From: a virus
IMG/VR virus record: IMGVR_UViG_3300024352_000020
Span: 1-64,000 of that record
Length of the DNA: 64,000 bases
Reading direction: 5' to 3' (one strand)
The translations under genes and the position numbers were made by a program. Below the pieces are notes generated by a model. The model saw nothing but the letters and a program-made list of their open reading frames with translations. It had not been told where the DNA came from and did not search any database. Positions 61,989 to 64,000 of the stretch are shown one piece after another; the stretch's first letter is position 1, and each line of letters begins with the position of its first letter.

Positions 61989-62964
61989 AAAGTTGATAGT
62001 CAGACATAACCATGTCTTTAACTAACTCTTCAAAGGTGAAGGTGGGTGTCCAACCAGTCACTTCCATGATCTTTGTAGGGTTTCCACGAAGGTGTTTTAC
62101 TTCAGATGGTCTAAAAAGAGACTCATCTATATCAACATATTGCTTGTAGTTGTCAATTCCTGCAACAAGGCAAGCTTCTTCTAGAAAATCTTGAACGGAA
62201 TGGGTGTTACCAGTAGCTACTACATAGTCGTCTGGCTTGTCTTGATCAACAATTAGCTTCATCGCCCTAACATAATCCTTTGCATGACCCCAATCTCTTT
62301 TAGCTTTTAGATTTCCAAGACTTAATTTAGGTAAATGAAGACCTCTTTCATAACAATACATGAACTTTGCTGCCCACAAACTGATTTTTCTGGTCACAAA
62401 GTTGTGTCCTCTGCGTGGACTCTCATGATTAAAGAGAATTCCGCAGCTTGCATGTATGTTATATGAGTTGCGATAGCAGTTTACGAAGTTGTGTGCTGCT
62501 ACTTTTGCTACTGCATAAGGACTTTCTGGTACAAATGGAGTAGTTTCGTCTTGAGTTCCGTCTTCTTCGACCATATTTCCAAATTGTTCGGACGAACTAG
62601 CCTGATAAAACTTCGCCCAAGGAGTAATTTCCTTGAAAGCTTGCAAAACATTGAAGCAACCTAGTGCAACTGAGTCAAAAGTTAGCTTTGGTTGGTCAAA
62701 AGATATGCGAACATGTGATTGTGCAGCTAAATTGAAGACATAGTCGGGCTTTTCAGCAGACAAAATGCTCTCAATCGAGTGATAATCGGTCACATCGCCA
62801 TAAACTAGACTAAAATCGGACGAATTCATCGCATTTCTTATGCGAGAAATGTTTTCAAACGATGTTCTTCGTGTAACACCTACTGTTTTGATGTTATTTT
62901 CAAGCAAATGCTCGGCTAAATACGATCCATCTTGTCCTGTTACGCCAAAAATTACTGCTTTCAT
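61969..62964 (-). CDS. gmd: GDP-mannose 4,6-dehydratase, 331 aa
   Basis: Converts GDP-D-mannose to GDP-4-keto-6-deoxymannose, precursor of GDP-fucose, GDP-rhamnose or GDP-perosamine. The short-chain dehydrogenase NADP motif GVTGQDGSYLAE (7-18), VYGDVTDYHSIE, NLAAQSHVRISF, SSSEQFG (123-129), catalytic YxxxK as Tyr150-Lys154, and LFNHESPRRGHNFVTRKI with LGNLKAKRDWGHAKDYV are all present and diagnostic for the family. Ser replaces the more usual Thr in the SSSE element, a variant seen in active homologues. Start ATG 62964 overlaps the upstream stop (ATGA). No fucose synthase or perosamine synthase gene is visible here, so the final sugar must be completed by the host or elsewhere. Confidence 0.92.
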   Translation of the reverse strand: MKAVIFGVTGQDGSYLAEHLLENNIKTVGVTRRTSFENISRIRNAMNSSDFSLVYGDVTDYHSIESILSAEKPDYVFNLAAQSHVRISFDQPKLTFDSVALGCFNVLQAFKEITPWAKFYQASSSEQFGNMVEEDGTQDETTPFVPESPYAVAKVAAHNFVNCYRNSYNIHASCGILFNHESPRRGHNFVTRKISLWAAKFMYCYERGLHLPKLSLGNLKAKRDWGHAKDYVRAMKLIVDQDKPDDYVVATGNTHSVQDFLEEACLVAGIDNYKQYVDIDESLFRPSEVKHLRGNPTKIMEVTGWTPTFTFEELVKDMVMSDYQLYEQQKI

Positions 62965-63803
62965 GTGCTTTCCTTCTGTTCTTCCATAGTGTCAGCGTTC
63001 AAAATTGGCAAATCGGAGTTCCCATCCTCATAAACATGGGCAGATCCTAGTCTTTCCATCTCCTTAGATGACACATGCTTCATGATTTCCATGTGTCGCC
63101 CCATAAGTTCTCTGTTCTCTTCGTCTTGTAACTGCTTGATAATAGCTAAAAAGCTCTGTTTTGACGACTCAATTCTTGTAACTCTCTGCTCTCTAGTGGC
63201 TTTTAGGTCTTTTAGTAGTGCCTGATGCTTCTCTTCAAGCTTAATGAACTCACTAGATCGTGCTTGCTCTGCCTGTTTTGCTGCCTGAATCTGTGCTTCG
63301 AGCGATAAAACATACTCTCTGTCTTGTTCTGACATTGCAGAACGGTCTGGAAAAGTAGAAAGATAGTCATTTTGCATAGAGACAAGCCTAGCTATCTCTT
63401 GTGCTGCACTGTATTTTGCTTTCGCATTACGGTGCATCATAATTTCAAACTTTATAAGCAGAGAAATTTGAGTTTGTTCGGTCACTAACACATCATCTTT
63501 GAACTGAGCCATATACTGAGCGTACTTTTCTTCATAATAAAGCAACTCATTGGGCGAAAGTTCTTCTGTTAACTGCTGCCAAGTCTTTGTTCTCTTAATA
63601 TCCTTAGCTATTTCAACTTCTTTTTCGTTTAAAGAAGCCAATCGGCGATCAGCCTTGAGCATTAGTTCGCTCTGTTTAATCACTCTCTTTACTTGAGCCT
63701 CGCTCTTATTTAATAGAGTAGCAATTTCTGTAACGCCCATGGTTTTGGACAAGTTAAGAATTTGCTCCTTGTCATCACTCGTTACTGTCGTCTTCCTCGC
63801 CAT
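62961..63803 (-). CDS. putative terminase small subunit, 280 aa
   Basis: N-terminal residues 5-50 form a helix-turn-helix of the type used by small terminases for site recognition (DKEQILNLSKTMGVTEIATL then SEAQVKRVIKQSEL). The rest is an extended helical coiled-coil region (LEAQIQAAKQAEQARSSEFI) with an acidic tail, giving room for oligomerisation. Start ATG 63803. The first gene of the packaging block, it is separated from TerL by two genes. Homologous large-phage TerS proteins are hard to recognise, so the call rests on architecture and place; an unrelated regulator is the alternative. Confidence 0.55.
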   Translation of the reverse strand: MARKTTVTSDDKEQILNLSKTMGVTEIATLLNKSEAQVKRVIKQSELMLKADRRLASLNEKEVEIAKDIKRTKTWQQLTEELSPNELLYYEEKYAQYMAQFKDDVLVTEQTQISLLIKFEIMMHRNAKAKYSAAQEIARLVSMQNDYLSTFPDRSAMSEQDREYVLSLEAQIQAAKQAEQARSSEFIKLEEKHQALLKDLKATREQRVTRIESSKQSFLAIIKQLQDEENRELMGRHMEIMKHVSSKEMERLGSAHVYEDGNSDLPILNADTMEEQKEST

Positions 63804-64000
63804 TAGTTCTCCACTCCGAAAGAATGTCTTTTATATAAATTTCTAATTGTTTTTTCTTGGCCTTACTTATAGAAACACCCGCCCTCAGTTGTAAATATAC
63901 CTGTCTTAATTCTACTGGAAGTTTTTCGTCTATTAATTCTAACATTTCTTGAGTGGCGACATCATTAATAATATCGGAATCTCTTTCTATACTTTTGTCG
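63775..64000 (-). CDS. partial small protein, sigma-like C-terminus possible
   Basis: The 3' end of a gene enters at the right edge and ends with TGA at 63775-63777, overlapping the small-terminase start by 29 bases. The visible 74 residues include QEMLELIDEKLPVELRQVYL, then LRAGVSISKAKKKQLEIYIK and an acidic tail. The layout LP-x-x-[LR]R, a short turn, then a basic helix recalls the C-terminal part of small phage sigma-like factors. The visible part lacks a full DNA-recognition helix, so this is only a suggestion. Confidence 0.4.
   Translation of the reverse strand, partial: DKSIERDSDIINDVATQEMLELIDEKLPVELRQVYLQLRAGVSISKAKKKQLEIYIKDILSEWRTNGEEDDSNE

Overview
The window is a near-complete morphogenesis region of a large tailed bacteriophage (Caudoviricetes). 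It carries both terminase subunits, portal, prohead protease/scaffold, decoration protein, HK97-fold major capsid protein, neck genes, tail tube, tail chaperones, a 3,976-residue tape measure protein, tail-tip genes, and an unusually large set of collagen-like and threonine-rich fibres. Every gene I accept lies on the minus strand, so genome order runs from position 64000 down to 1. The DNA is AT-rich: a hand-counted fibre line at 34561-34620 is 25 % GC, while a capsid line at 54061-54120 is 47 % GC. Genes are packed with ATGA or TAATG junctions. No gap between accepted genes reaches 300 bases; the longest are about 50-105 bases and hold terminators or candidate regulatory sites. I saw no tRNA, integrase, CRISPR array or IS. 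The host cannot be named from the sequence.

Layout in transcription order. 64000-59405 (packaging): a partial small protein, an HTH/coiled-coil putative small terminase, GDP-mannose 4,6-dehydratase, an ERCC4-type nuclease and the large terminase. 59355-53599 (head): portal, an unknown 251-aa protein, protease-scaffold fusion, decoration protein, major capsid protein, strong terminator. 53494-50998 (glycan island): an unknown protein, a GT-A-like glycosyltransferase and a sulfotransferase. 50994-41668 (fibres): two collagen-like fibres (686 and 2,248 aa) and a fibre-assembly-like protein. 41675-39106: several small genes, including a single-membrane-span holin candidate, beta-sandwich virion proteins and a connector candidate. 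39102-25907: a third collagen-like fibre, a 2,647-aa protein in which threonine tracts join distinct domains, and a family of small proteins sharing its terminal module. 25907-20321: neck/completion proteins, tail tube, terminator, three chaperone-region genes, terminator. 20228-1: tape measure protein, a LamG/beta-ladder tail protein, two tail-tip candidates and a von Willebrand A-like protein cut by the window edge.

No tail-sheath gene lies between the neck and tube genes, and the tape measure is very long. I infer a siphovirus-like particle with a flexible tail of roughly 0.6 micrometre. The most interesting theme is the coexistence of mucin-like poly-threonine/proline linkers in at least three virion proteins with phage-encoded sugar-nucleotide, glycosyltransferase and sulfotransferase genes in the same late region. 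This suggests, but does not prove, a self-encoded system that decorates virion fibres with glycans. A second theme is modular domain shuffling among fibre genes, including a 142-bp ungapped DNA-level duplication between genes 30 kb apart. A third is a TGGTGTA(A/T) motif that recurs just upstream of the portal, scaffold, tail tube, tape measure and holin-like genes.
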